Part shown: positions 10,990 to 23,589 of the stretch, piece by piece
Layout: each line of letters starts with the position of its first letter
Position numbering within the stretch: position 1 is the stretch's first letter
Origin: Delphinus delphis
Taxonomy: Eukaryota > Chordata > Mammalia > Artiodactyla > Delphinidae
Length of the DNA stretch: 64,000 nt
Direction of reading: 5' to 3'
NCBI RefSeq assembly: GCF_949987515.2
Contig: NC_082696.1
Location: forward strand, 36,560,431-36,624,430
Notes under the pieces: model-generated
Seen by the model: the letters and a program-made list of their open reading frames with translations, nothing else
The model's database searches: none
Told to the model about the DNA's origin: nothing
Program-made: the position numbers and the translations under genes

Positions 10990-13055
10990 TTTATTTTCTT
11001 ATTACGAATGCAAAAAGAGATAAAATGAACTTGGAATGTCATGCTTTGAAGGCACAGTGCAGTGTGGATTATTTTGCTATTGAATTAGATGGCAAAGCAT
11101 TTTGTTATGTAGTAACATGATAGCTATGCTAAAAGAATACAGTATATGTCAACATTACCAGCCTATGCACTTATCACAATACTCCCAACTCATAGGAAAG
11201 CAATAGTCAGTCAAATTAGAATATTTAAAACAGAATATCCCATTACAGCAGAATTTCTTCACAAATGTAAAAAGTAAAATGAGGCTGCAACAAAACTTAA
11301 TTTTGCAAATGGCATATTTGTTAGACAAGCCAAGAAAGCTGTTTACCAATTGCATATTAATTAAATTATATTATACTGCAGTTGCCAAAGATATGTTTCT
11401 AGAGAGAATAAGCTTATTTAAGACTAAGCCTTTTGGTAAGAACACTGCTCCAAAGAGTTGAAGAAATTGGAAGCAACATCAACAGTCAATTAATTTAAAA
11501 ACAAGGCAAATGATTTCAAGTCATTTTCCTTAGCTCTTTACATGTCAATAGATGTACAGATACTAATTAATTGTTGTTATTTTTTTGAGGAGTCAATGCT
11601 ATTTGAAGTGATAGGAAAATTAGCCTCATATGAATAGTCTGCATGAAATAAACTACAGGCAAGAATATTTTTAAAGACGTTGAGAAAACATAAATTCAGT
11701 ATAACCTGAAGTGGAATCTGTTAAGATATATTACAATGGATTTGTGGTAAAAATATACGTAGAATAGAAAAAGGTTTAGTTTGTCAAATTCACAAAGCTA
11801 GTGAAAATTTAATGTGTTTAAAGGTTAGGATTACTCACTGTTTTATTCATTAACAGGTACTTTATGAAAAATATTCAAATCTATCATGTTATTGAACGAG
11901 TAGTGTTAACAGTGGAATTAATTTGCTTTCATGCAGTGAATTATGATTAGCTCTGTGCATTTTGTCAGCAATAGAAGTTGAATATACTGACTTACCTTAC
12001 CACACAGTACACAGTAGTGTGATGGGCTATTAGTGGTAAAATTTAATTGCAATTTTTTTAGCTCAGATCAGTTTGAAATTTTTCTGAATGACAAGAACCA
12101 CCTTTAACCACCTTTGGAAATTAGATTTTGCTGAAAACCTTATGTTTATTAATGAATTCAACCTAAAATCACAGACAAGACAGCACTTGTATTCAAGAGT
12201 TATACTATAGTAAAATCATTTTGACAACTACCATTTGAATCACAAGTAATGTCAAGCTGCTCTATAAATTTCTTGTACTGTTAAAAATTAAAACTAGAAG
12301 TAAAATATCCATTCCCACACAAATTTGAAGCTGATATTCTTTCTGAGCTCAAACTGCAATTCAGTCAGCATTTTTTTTGGACCCTGATTGCAATGCAACA
12401 GAAATTTCATATTTCAAAATTCATTTCAGTCAGTCACAAAGGACCACATATTGTATGATTCTATTTACATGAAATATCCAGAATAAGCAAATCTATACAG
12501 GCAGAAAGTAGATTAATGGTTTCTTAGAACAGGGAGGGATGTCGAGGGGGCAGGGAGTGACTGCTAATGGGTGTGGGATTTCTTTAAGAGAGAACTAAAA
12601 TGTTCTAAAATTAGATAGTAGTAATGGTTTTACAACCCTGTGAATATACTAAATAACATTTAATTATACACTTTAAATAGGTGAACTGTATGATATGTGA
12701 AGTACATTTCAATAAAAATGTTTTTAAAAATCCATTTAATTGTGCATCAAGGAGCTTCCACCCAACCTTTGATTGGAAGTAATCAATTTGCAATGTAATG
12801 ACATTCCAAATGCAAATAAAGAGAAAAATCTACTAAATCCTATAAAGGACTTCCAAAGATAAATAGAATATATATACAGGCCAGTAGCTTGATACCAGTG
12901 TTTGACAATGCCTATCTGTGTGAAAAGACATTTTAAAGATGAAATATGTAAAATCTCAAGACAGATCAACATTGACAGAAGACTTATTTGCAATTAATAC
13001 TGATGATAGGGGACACTAACTTTGAACCCCAATTAAGCAAACTGTTATCCCAAAA
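10990..13055 (+). pseudogene. Charlie-type hAT transposase, decayed
   Basis: Reading plus frames through the element gives, in order: a BED-finger-like N-terminal piece at about 11030-11110 (DYFAIELDGKAFC, with the following Cys lost); a middle region with 'LLDKPRKLFTNCILIK' (about 11309-11360) and 'EISLF'-like helices; and the C-terminal hAT dimerisation motif at 12892-12933, 'PVFDNAYLCEKTF', immediately followed by a stop. Stops and frameshifts are scattered throughout, and an L1 fragment interrupts the frame at 12426-12720. The order is that of Charlie transposases, which also gave rise to host genes of the ZBED and GTF2IRD2 type. It cannot make protein and shows no sign of domestication. 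Confidence 0.75.
12426..12720 (+). mobile_element. Old L1 3' end inserted in the Charlie element
   Basis: 'tgattctatttacatgaaat', 'cagaaagtagattaatggtt', 'gggatttctttaagagagaa', 'tgttctaaaattagatagta' and 'caataaaaatgtttttaaaa' are the classic ancient L1 3' end. The transposase reading resumes directly after it, and 'aaattcattt' before and 'aaatccattt' after are probably its target duplication. Confidence 0.75.
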
Positions 13056-13070
13056 GAAAAATTCTATTCT

Positions 13071-13264
13071 TTTTTTTTTTTTTGCAGTACACAGGCCTCT
13101 CACCATTGTGGCCTCTCCCATTGCGGAGCACAGGCTCCGGACACGCAGGCTCAGCGGCCATGGCTCACGGGCCCAGCCGCTTCGTGACATGTGGGATCTT
13201 CCTGGACCGGGGCACGTGCATCGGCAGGCAGACTCTCAACCACTGCACTACCAGGGAAGCCCCC
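13071..13264 (-). mobile_element. CHR-type SINE, short form
   Basis: On the plus strand it reads poly(T), 'gcagtacacaggcctctcac', 'ccattgcggagcacaggctc', 'gctcacgggcccagccgctt' and ends '..accagggaagccc'. The B-box region is shortened (a gap after 'ggggcacg'). A near-perfect duplication, aaaattctattctt / aaaattctactctt, flanks it at 13057 and 13265. Confidence 0.92.
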
Positions 13265-13469
13265 AAAATTCTACTCTTATTAGTAGATCTGTATGACATA
13301 TAAAAAATCCTCTATTATTTTTAAGTTTGTCAATAAAAATGTGGAAATTTGTTTTATATTCTTGGAAGTTCTTACATAATATTCTTGAATTTGTCTCTTG
13401 GCCTGCAAAACCTAAAATATTTACTATGTAGCCCTTTACTGAAAATATTTGTCAACTAATGATATGGAA

Positions 13470-14273
13470 GAAAGAAGATACAGATGTTGGAAAATCGTTT
13501 TGAGAAAGCAAAAAAGGGGAGTTCTTATACCACTGGAGAGACTTAATTCAGCCTTTAAAAAAATCTATTAGAAATGATTAGGTACAATGACCTAGCATGA
13601 AGGTAGGACTTACAATAATCAAAACAGATTACAGCAAAGGTCAAAGACAACTGGGGGAAGAAATCAATGGTGGAAGCCATGCATACAATATCTTTGTAAA
13701 ATTCGAAGGATATGTGAGATCAGTAGTTGAAAATAATATCAAAGAAAGTTTGTGGTCTGATGGCTGTCCCCCTTTTCTGCTAACCACAAAACTGTATCTT
13801 TCTAAATGTGAAAAAAATATGCCAACATGGCAATACCCAGAAACAAGGTCAAAAAAGAAGGTAAGGCATTTATAGAAGTAGTGATCTTCAGCTTTATAAA
13901 AAGAGGTAGTTTAAGATCAAGAATAATGTCAACTTGGCAGTGAAGACAGATGTGTACTTCCACTTAGACGAGAAATTGAGAATTATGCTCCTTTAATGGA
14001 GATGATTATTTCTACTTTTGTAACCTATCTAGAATTCATTCTAAAAAATGAAAGAACTGAAAGCAGAGAAGAGTGGAAGATACAGTTTTCATTAAAAACA
14101 TGGTGAATAATTATGGACTATCATCCATAACTTCTATCAGAGAGGTCTCCAGAGCTTTTGCAAATGCACAGTCGACAGTGGTAGGGCAAGAGACCCAAGA
14201 GGGTGAGTTTAAACCCAATTATCTCTATGGTGATACCCTACACTGTATTTTGTAGATGTGTGCTATCTACTAA
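13470..14273. other. Intronic DNA between the Charlie element and L1, nothing recognised
   Basis: A 92-codon open frame at 13597-13875 (plus) has no motif I recognise, and its neighbours show no exon-like signals. Confidence 0.4.
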
Positions 14274-14287
14274 AAAAGTGCTAGTTT

Positions 14288-17200
14288 GGTCCCTGCAGTG
14301 AGCCACAGCCACCCACCACCTCTGCAGGATACCCTCCAATACTAGCAGCCGTGTGGCCGACAGGGTCTTGGTGCTCCAGCCTGGGGTCAGGCCTGAGCCT
14401 CTGAGGAGAGAGAGCTGAGTTCAGGACATTTGACTGCCAGAGACCTCCCGGCCTCACATAATATCAATCGGTGAGAGCTCTCCCAAGATTTCCATCTCAA
14501 TGCTAACAAGCTATGCATCAATGCTAGTAATGGATTAAATGCTCCAGCCAAAAGACAGAGACGGGCTGAACGGCTATGAAAACAAGACCTGCATATATGC
14601 TGTCCACAAGAGACCCACTTCAGACCTAGGGACACATACAGACTGAAAGTGAGGATATGGAAAAAGATATTCCATGCACATGGGTATCAAAAGAAAGCTG
14701 GAGTAGCAATTCTCATATCAGACAAAATAGACTTTAAAACAAAGTCTATTATAAAAGACAAAGAAGGACACTACATTATGATCTAGGGATCAATCCAAGA
14801 AGAAGATATAACAATTGTAAATATTTATGCACCCAATACAGGAGCACCTCAATACGTAAGGCAAATGCTAACAAGCCATAAAAGGAGAAATCGACAGTAA
14901 CACAATCATAGTAAGGGACATTAACACCCTACTTTTACCAATGGACAGATCATCCAAAATGAAAATAAAAAAGGAAACACAAGCTTTAAATGATATGTTA
15001 AACTAGATGGACTTAATTGATTTTTATAGGACATTCCATCCAAAAACAACAGAATACACTTTCTTCTCAAGTGCTCATGGAACATTCTCCAGAATAGATC
15101 ATATCCTGGGTCACAAATTAAGCCTTGGTAAATTTAAAAAATTGAAATAGTATCAAGTATCTTTCTGACCACGCTATGAGAGTAGACATCAATTACAGGA
15201 AAAAAACTGTAAAAAATACAAACACATGGAGGCTAAACAATATGCTACTAAATAACCAAGAGATCACTGAAGAAATCAAAGAGGAAATCAAAAAACACCT
15301 AGAAACAAATGACAATGAAAACACGATGACCCAATACCTCTGGGATGCAGCAAAAGCAGTTCTAAGAGGGAAGTTTATAGCAATACAATCCTATCTCAAG
15401 GAACAAGGAAAATCTCAAATAAACAACCTAACCTTACACTTAAAGCAATTAGAGAAAGAAAAACAATAAAAACCCGCAAGTTAGCAAAAGGAAAGAAATC
15501 ATAAAGATCAGATCAGAAATAAGTGAAAAAGAAATGAAGGAAATGATAATAAAGATCAATAAAAATAAAAGCTGGTTCTTTGAGAAGATAAACAAAATTG
15601 ATAAACCACTAGTCAGACTCATCAAGAAAAAAAGGGAGAAGACTCAAATCAACAGAATTAGAAATGAAAAAGCAGAAGTAACAACTGACCCTGCAGAAAT
15701 ACAAAGGATCATGAGAGATTACTAAGCAATGATATGCCAATAAAATGGACAACCTGGAAGAAATGGACAAATTCTTAGAAAAGCACAACCCTCTGAGACT
15801 GAACCAGGAAGAAATAGAAAATAGAAACAGACAAATCACAAGCACTGAAATTGAAACTGTGATCAAAAATCTTCCAACAAACAAAAGCCCAGGACCAGAC
15901 GGATTCACAGGTGAATTCTATCAAACATTTAGAGAAGAGCTAACACCTATCCTTCTCAAACTCTTCCAAAATATAGCAGAGGGAGGAACACTTCCAAACT
16001 CATTCCACCAGGCCACCATCACCTTGATACCAAAACCAGACAAAGATGTCACAAAAAAAGGAAATTATAGGCCAATGTCACTGATGAATACAGATGCAAA
16101 AATCCTCAATAAAATACTAGCAAACAGAATCCAAAAGCACATTAAAAGGATCATACACCATGATCAAGTGGGGTTTATCCTGGGAATGCAAGGATTCTTC
16201 AATATTTGCAAATCAATCAATGTGATATACCATATTAACAAACTGAAGGATAAAAACCATATGATCATTTCAGTAGATGCAGAAAAAGCTTTTGACAAAA
16301 TTCAACACCCATTTATGATAAAAACTCTCCAGAAAATAGGCATAGAGGGAACTTATCTCAACATAATCAAGGCCGCGTATGACAAACCAACAGCGAACAT
16401 CATTCTCAATAGTGAAAAACTGAAGCCATTCCCTCTAAAATCAGGTACAAGACAAGGATGCCCACTCTCACCACTATTATTCAACATAGTTTTGGAAGTT
16501 TTAGCCACAGCTATCAGAGAAGAAAAAGAAATAACAGGAATCCAAATTGGGAAAAGGAAAAGTAATGCTGTCACTGTTTGCAGATGACATGATACTATAC
16601 ATAGAGAATCCTAAAGATGCTATCAGAAAACTACTAGAGCTAATCAATGAATCTGGCAAAGTTGCAGGATACAAAATTAATGCACAGAAATCTCTGGCAT
16701 TCCTATACACTAATGATGAAAAATCTGAAAGAGAAATTAAGGAAACACTCCCATTTACCATTGCAACAAACAGAATAAAATACCTAGGAATAAACCTAAG
16801 GAGACAAAAGATCTGTATGCAGATAACTATAAGACACTGATGATAGAAATTAAAGATAATACAAACAGATGGAGCAATATACCATGCTCTTCATTTGGAA
16901 GAATCAACATTGCAAAAATGACTATACTACCCAAAGCAAACTACAGCTTCAGTGCACTGCCTATCAAACTACCAATGGCATTTTTCACAGAACTAGAACA
17001 ACAAATTTCACCATTTGTATGGAAACACAAAAGATCCTGAGTAGGCAAAGCAACCTTGAGAAAGAAAAATGGAGCTGGAGGAATCAGGCTCCCTGACTTC
17101 AGACTATACTACAAAGTAATCAATATGGTACTGGCACAAAAACAGAAATATAGATCAATGGGACAGGACAGAAAGTCCAGAGATAAACCCATGCACATAT

Positions 17201-18656
17201 GGTCACCTCATCTTTGATAAAGGAGGCAAGAATGTACAATGGAGAATAGACAGCCTGTTTAATAAGCAGTGCTGGGAAAACTGGACAGCTACATGTAAAA
17301 AAATGAAATTAGAACACTCCCTAACACCATACACAAAAATAAACTCAAAATGGATTAAAGACGTAAATTAAGTCCAGACACTATAAAACTCTTAAAAGAA
17401 AACATAGGAAGAACACTCTTTGACATAAATCACAGCAAGATCCTTTTTGACCCACCCCCTAGAGAAATGGAAATACAAACAAAAATAAACAAATGGGACC
17501 TAATGAAACTTAAGAGCTTTTGCACAGCAAAGGAAACCATAAACAAGATGAAAAGACACCTCTCAGAATGGGAGAAGATATTTGCAAACGAAGCAACTGC
17601 CAAAGGATTAATCTCCAAAATATACAAGCAGCCCATGCAGCTCCATATCAAAAAAAAAACAACCCAATCCAAAAATGGGCAGAAGACCTAAATAGACATT
17701 TCTCCAAAGAAGATATACAGATTGCCAACAAACACTTGAAAGGATGTTCAACATCACTAATCATTAGAGAAATGCCAATCCAAACTACAATGAGGTATCA
17801 CCTCACACCATCAGAATGGCCATCAACAAAAAATCTACAAACAATAAATGCTGGGGAGGGTGTGGAGAAAAGGGAACCCTCTTGCACTGTTGGTGGGAAT
17901 GTAATTTGATACAGCCACTATGGAGAACATTATGGAGGTTCCTTAAAAAACTAAAAACAGAACTACCATATGACCCAGCAATCCCTGTACTGGGCATACA
18001 CCCTGAGAAAACCATAATTCAAAAAGAGTTATGTACCACAATGTTCATTACAGCACTATTTACAATAGCCAGGACATGGAAACAACCTAAGTGTCCATCG
18101 ACAGATGAACGGATAAAGAAGATGTGGCATATATATACAATGGAATATTACTCAGCCATAAAGAGAAACAAAATTGAGTTATTTGTAGTGAGGTGGATGG
18201 ACCTAGAGACTGTCATACAGAGTGAAGTAAGTCAGAAAGAGAAAAACAAATACCTTATGCTAACACACATATATGGACTATAAAGAAAAAAATGCTTCTG
18301 ATGAACCTAGGGGCAGGACAGGAATAAAGACGCAGACGCAGAGAATGCACTTGAGGACATGGGGAGGGGGAAGGGTAAGTTGGGACGAAGTGAGAGAGTA
18401 GCACTGACATATATACACTACCAAATGTAAAATAGATAGCTAGTGGGAAGCAGCTTCATTGCACAGGGAGATCACCTCGGTGGTTTGTGACCATCTAGAG
18501 GGGTGGGATAGGGAGGGCGAGAGGTAGATGCAAGAGGGAGGGGATATATGTATGTGTATAGTTGATTCACTTTGTTATACAGCAGTAACTAACACAACAA
18601 TGTAAAGCAATTATACTCTAATAAAGATGTTAAAAAACAAATTATCACAATAAAAG
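14288..18656 (+). mobile_element. L1 retrotransposon lacking ORF1
   Basis: The element is delimited by a perfect 14-bp target-site duplication, aaaagtgctagttt (14274-14287 and 18657-18670). The first ~220 bases are GC-rich 5'UTR-like sequence ('aatatcaatcggtgagagct', 'tttccatctcaatgc'). Sequence then passes straight into the start of ORF2 at about 14510, with no ORF1. ORF2 runs to 18283, followed by a 3' UTR with a G-rich purine tract (18358-18386), AATAAA near 18620 and an eroded A-rich tail. Confidence 0.92.
14510..18283 (+). pseudogene. L1 ORF2 (endonuclease-reverse transcriptase), broken
   Basis: The endonuclease part (about 14520-15175) shows 'QETHF' and 'IYAPN' but has stops and a frameshift. 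Open pieces then cover 15176-15469, 15534-15725 and 15745-16587. The last has the L1 RT signature '[15 protein letters not shown]' and '[14 protein letters not shown]'. A frameshift near 16555 moves to the next frame, which keeps the catalytic 'LFADDMILY'. The C-terminal part (17816-18283) retains the cysteine pattern CWGGCG...HCWWEC. At least half a dozen stops or frameshifts make it inactive, even though the RT FADD motif is intact. Confidence 0.9.
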
Positions 18657-18670
18657 AAAAGTGCTAGTTT

Positions 18671-18829
18671 ACTTACAAAATAAACCTATATTACCTGTCA
18701 CCAGGGATGCCATAAGAGGACAATGATTACAGAATACTAGAGCTAGAAGAAATCTTGGCAATTATAGTATTCATATTCCTGAGTGTTTAAAATGAACTTA
18801 AAAAATAAAAAATATCAACCAAATTTTAA
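18671..18829. other. Short gap, nothing recognised
   Basis: AT-rich sequence between the L1 and the next reversed L1 fragment. Confidence 0.4.
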
Positions 18830-20215
18830 AAAGTAGATTAATGTAACATACATGTTTTCACAACACCCATTATTAACAAATGCTAACATTTTATCATTCT
18901 GCTTCCTATTTTTTATACAAAAAGATAGAACATTACAGATAAAAAGTACTTACCATTCTTCTCTCCTGCTGCAGAATTATGCACTCTTATAAATCTGGCT
19001 TATGTTTATTTTTTAATACTACACTAAAAACATATCTTTGAACAACATATTATGACTTTATATGTTTTTTAAAATTTCATTGCATTGAAACTGCTTGAAT
19101 TCTGAAATTTGGTTGGTTTTTACTTAATATTGCATTTTCAGTATCTATATTTATGTTAATACATATAGAGAGATTTAGTTGATCAAGTTTAAGTGCAGTT
19201 GAATAGTGTACTTATGAATATACTAGAATTCACTCATCCATTTCCTAATGATAGAAATTTGCTTCCAATTTTTCAACTATTATAAATAATGTTGCAATAC
19301 ATACCTTGTACATACCTCTCACATATGTGCAAGAGTTTTTTGGGGAACAAGCAATGTCTAAACGTCCCTTTGCCCCATATCCTAACCAGCACTTGGTTTG
19401 CATCAGACTTTCTGATCTTGCCATTTTTAAGATCAAAATGTTATCTTGTTTTGTTGTTGCTAATTTGTGTTTTCCTCATTAGTATAAATTGTAATGCGTC
19501 TTAATAATGAGTATGAACTTTTTTGTATACATTTACTGGCCATTTATGTCATTAAACTTTGCATTTTCCAAGAGTAACTAGTCTTTTTCTTATTGATTTC
19601 TAAGAGTTCTTCTGTATAATGGATAATAATTCTTTATGACTTGTATATTTTATTTTATTTTATTTTATTTTTATTTATTTATTTTTTTTGCGGTACGCGG
19701 GCCTCTCACTGTTGTGGCCTCTCCCGTTGCGGAGCACAGGCTCTGGATGCGCAGGCTCAGCGGCCATGCCTCACAGGCCTAGCCGCTTCATGGCATGTGG
19801 GATCTTCCCGGACCTAGGCACGAACCCGTGTCCCCTGCATCGGCAGGCAGACTCTCAACCACTGCGCCACCAGGGAAGCCCTATGACTTGTATATTTTAG
19901 AAAATGATATTTGCAGGATGTGAATTGACTTTAACCCTAATTTATAGTATCATTTTCCTCCCTCAGAGATTTTTCACTTAGATTGAAACTTCTTACTTTT
20001 AATTTTAATGAATGTATTTTCCTCACCTATTGAAATTATTGTATGGTTTCTCTCCTTCAATCTATTAATGTGATAAATAATATGAAATAGATCTCTCAAT
20101 GTTAAATAAAGCATTTTGCATTCCTGAGATAATTGATCATGATGTAATTGTGGTTTTTAAAAATGCATTTGCTGGATTTTATTTGCTAGCATTTAGTTAG
20201 GATTTTAAAAATTAA
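18830..20215 (-). mobile_element. Old L1 (L1M-type) ORF2 fragment, reversed, split by a SINE
   Basis: Antisense L1 ORF2 landmarks include 'tttgcttccaatttttcaac', 'ataaataatgttgcaataca', 'ctaaccagcacttggtttgc', 'gagttcttctgtataatgga' and, after the SINE, 'tctattaatgtgataaataa' and 'ttgcattcctgagataattg'. The frame is destroyed. Confidence 0.8.
19653..19881 (-). mobile_element. CHR-type SINE, short form
   Basis: Reversed copy with a long T/A-rich tail of (TTTTA)n followed by (TTTA)n, 'gcggtacgcgggcctctcac' and the end 'gccaccagggaagccc'. A perfect 18-bp target duplication, tatgacttgtatatttta, lies at 19635-19652 and 19882-19899. Confidence 0.95.
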
Positions 20216-21777
20216 TGTAAATGATGTAAATGGGACTACAATCTCCTTTTTCTTACTCTTATATTTGTATTCTCCCAGTCTGCCTTTATTTATCAAGCTC
20301 ATATGAGCTTCATAATATAAACATTTTACAATGTGTAAAGGTTTCACATACATCATCCCATTAATTGACTTTTCTAATAGTCATAGGCTTATAATATAGC
20401 AAAGATTGAAACTCAAATATTCTAACTCTAGACTTCCTTTTTACTGGTCCAGTAAGAAGCACTACATTTGAAATAGGTCCACAAAGCACTGCAGGAGATT
20501 AATTAATTAATTAATCGGTTTACTAGGGGTGAAAGGTCACTATTATGTTCACCCCCACACACACAAAAGTGAGAGTTAGTATTTTTTACTGGTCATCTCT
20601 GTTCACATAAGTGTATGACTGAAAAGAAGGTAGCTTTGATACATAGATATCTACCTCGAATTAGATGACCTCTAAGGTTCTTTCCAGTAGTGAGAGGTTA
20701 GGACATAAATCCATTAAACCACCAGTCAGGCTCTAAATTTACACTTGTCCTGCTCATATTCCATCCACTACCTCAATCTTCTACTTATTGTGCCTTCCTC
20801 TGTACACTAAATAGACTGAATATTCCACATATTCATATCTAGCCCATATCTTGGTTATCATAAATACGAACACCAGAATTTGTCTTTAGCTCCCAAGATG
20901 TGAAAATCTTTCAAAGTTAGTAGCTCTAAAACCTTTTTTGGGTAATGGTCTAAAAACCAGTAAATGTTATTAACCTAATCACAAGAGAAAATGGATTTTG
21001 CATAGGATCTCAAGGCATTTATAACCCTTCTGAAGACAATCCATGAACTATTATGACTACCAAGTTAAGAACCCCTATTTGGAAAAAGGGATGCTGAAGT
21101 GATGTTGAACAGAAAATACATAGAAAGCTTTTCTTTTCCTTTAAAACAAAGTACTCTCTAAAGTGGCCCTTCCACTCTGACAGTTATATCTGTTTCTTCC
21201 CTCTTCTCACCAGACAACAAACCTGCAAGCCAAGGAAGGATGAATGACTTCCCTTTACAGTTCTTCAATCTTATTCAAAGAAAACATTTGAGTAATACAA
21301 ACCCATTTTCATTCTTCTCACCAGAAACTGAGTAAATAACTTTCACATACTATAAAGTCATCAACTTTTGACACTTTCTCTTTAAAAATTTATCAATGGT
21401 ATACCCAAGGTGACCTGGTAAACAAGTGTTTGCATACCATATAGAAATTTTTAAAGTCTTGAGAGAGTAGGTATGTAGGTAAAACAATTTTTTGTTTTCA
21501 GGTAGAATCTACCATAGCATCATATATAAATAGATTATTAATGATAAATAGTCTACAAGATGGCAATGGTTATAAATTATTATGTGAAATGTGTTTATAC
21601 AAAACGCAATGCAGGAATATATATATTTTGGTGGTTGGGGATAGGGTTTTGACTATGGAATTTTTGAAATATCAACCACATTTTTTTGCTATGGAAAATA
21701 TCAAAGTATCTATAAAGTGAGATAAACATTGAAAAAATATCTTATATCACCTCATGAACTAGCTTTTATTTTTTAAT
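20216..21777. other. Intronic DNA with one MIR trace
   Basis: Mostly unique-looking AT-rich DNA with a (TTAA)n run near 20499-20513. No gene evidence. Confidence 0.4.
20320..20440 (-). repeat. MIR SINE fragment
   Basis: 'tgtgtaaaggtttcacatac' then 'atcatcccattaattgactt' resemble the reversed MIR 3' core, strongly diverged. Confidence 0.4.
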
Positions 21778-21792
21778 AAAATCGATACTTCT

Positions 21793-22112
21793 GGGACCTC
21801 CCTGGTGGTGCAGTGGTTAAGAACCCACCTGCCAATGCAGGGGACACAGGTTCGATCTCTGGCCCGTGAAGATCCCACATGCCGCAGAGCAACTAAGCTC
21901 GTGCACCACAACTACTCAAGCCCGCACGCCTAGAACCTGTGCTCCACAACAAGAGAAGCCACTACAGTGAGAAACCCGCGCACCGCAACAAAGAATAGCC
22001 CCCATTCTTCACAACTAGAGAAAGGCTGCCGCAGCAACGAAGACCCAATGCAGCCAAAAATAAATAAATAAACATTTTAAAAACACAAATTAATTGTTTA
22101 AAAAAATAAATA
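21793..22112 (+). mobile_element. CHR-type SINE, long and older form
   Basis: Head 'gacctccctggtggtgcagt', 'ggttcgatctctggcc', 'gatcccacatgccgcagagc', and a long tail segment with 'cgaagacccaatgcagccaa' before (TAAA)n. The duplication is imperfect (aaatcgatacttc / aaataggtacttcc), and the body is more diverged than the other copies, suggesting an older insertion. Confidence 0.9.
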
Positions 22113-22126
22113 AAATAGGTACTTCC

Positions 22127-23589
22127 AAGAAAATATGTTAAAGTGTTGGGATACAAAATTAAATCCCATTCACATTTATAGAGGAAAAATAATGAACTGA
22201 CTTTGAAATGAGTTGTTCTTGACAAGAAGATTAATACAGAGGGAAAAAAAGAGCTAAATTCTTTGCAAACAATTTAAATGAAGTATTACAAACGTAATGG
22301 ATGTTCTAAACATAAACTATAAAGTCCAACTTTTCTAGCTACTTAAATTTTTCTCAAATTGTTTTATAAACAAAGTACTCCTAGATGCTACCCAGTATCT
22401 GTGATTGCTCACACTACCTAATTTGAAAATATTTTAAATTTAGTAAACACTACTGGTCTTTAAATCACTTTTATCCAGCGGTGTTACATGGCAAGACAAC
22501 TGAAAAACCTGTCATGATACAAATGCATAAGGTTTATATTCTTCTAAAATTTACACAACCCACACATGGAACAAATCTATTTTAAAGATAAATACTTGAG
22601 GTTTTCTCATAAATACTTTAAAAAGTCGATATTTTATTACCTCCAACTGAAATATTACTGGTTCTATGATGAATAATAGAATGTAATTAGAGGAAACACT
22701 TCAGGACTCTGAAATAAACAAAGGACGGTTCATAGGAGAGAGGGGAAACTCAGTTACTCAGCATAAAATCAACAAAGCAAACCTTTGTTTAAGTAATTAC
22801 TTTATCAGTGTACCCTTACTAAAAACAAAGAAAAGGACAACCACAGTCAAAATAAAACAGCCACTGTACAGTTAAGCCATGACCCCAGGGCCTTTCCCAT
22901 TAAAGGTAGAGGAAGTGGAACTGACACCCAAATAGAATACTGTTACAAAAACAAGAATTAGGAGTAAGAGAGTGTAATAAAGTAAGAATTAATTGAGGAA
23001 GCAAAGGACAATCATTCAAAACAATGCAAAACCATAAGGACAAGAAATGAATAGAGTTATGAAATAATCCTAACTTCCTCTCAGAACTTACTGGTGGACC
23101 AGTGAGACCTTCGCCATCTGTGAGAAGGGGAGGGTGGGAGTTCCTATTTGTTTTAAGTAATGACATAAGCAAACTGTTGAGCATAAAATGAGGAAAGACT
23201 AAGAACGGCAAATTGCAAAAAAGTAGGTAGCAGAAAATAGCTCAACTTCTTTGATAAATTGATTCTGACAATCAGTAAAATAACAACTATGGACACCTAT
23301 TCAAAAGATGTTTTCATATTTTTCGGTCAGTGATTTTCTACATGGTGTCTCTGGAACCAAACAATTAAAACCAAACAAACAAACCCATTGCAGACAGACA
23401 AAATGCAAGAGGGAATCAAGCTGAACAGAGGTTGATCATACACTGCTTGAAAGATAAAGACGGCAGCTGGTCCAGAGTTATACAACGTGGACCTCTGAAC
23501 ATTAAAGGCTGCAAGAACTGGCAGGACATTCTGCTAGACCAAAGGTAAAGCACTCCCTGCACCTTTTAAAACCAAAAGCCCAATAAGTG
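22127..23589. other. Intronic DNA, nothing recognised
   Basis: AT-rich and unremarkable; open frames have no motif. The right edge may already belong to the L2 that follows. Confidence 0.4.

Larger units (their letters stand above)
10601..13461 (+). mobile_element. Near full-length hAT-Charlie DNA transposon, with two nested insertions
   Basis: The left end 'cagtgttcagctaac' and the inverted right end 'cattagttgacaaat' both fit the Charlie-type end CAGNNGTYRRCAAAC, though they now share only 7 of 15 bases. Just inside the left end is 'gggccaaatctggcccattg', and inside the right end 'cctgcaaaacctaaaatatt', both typical of this family. The flanking 8-mers atgtggga (10593-10600) and atatggaa (13462-13469) match at 6 of 8 bases, as an eroded hAT target duplication would. 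Between them lies a decayed transposase in plus orientation. An old L1 end (12426-12720) and a CHR SINE (13071-13264) were inserted later; without them the element is about 2.37 kb. Confidence 0.85.

Noticed and set aside
10833..11120. 95-codon open frame as a possible domesticated transposase gene
   Set aside because: It is only the N-terminal shred of the Charlie transposase; downstream frames are interrupted by many stops and two insertions.
13597..13875. 92-codon open frame after the Charlie element
   Set aside because: No motif, no splice or promoter context, length compatible with chance in AT-rich DNA.
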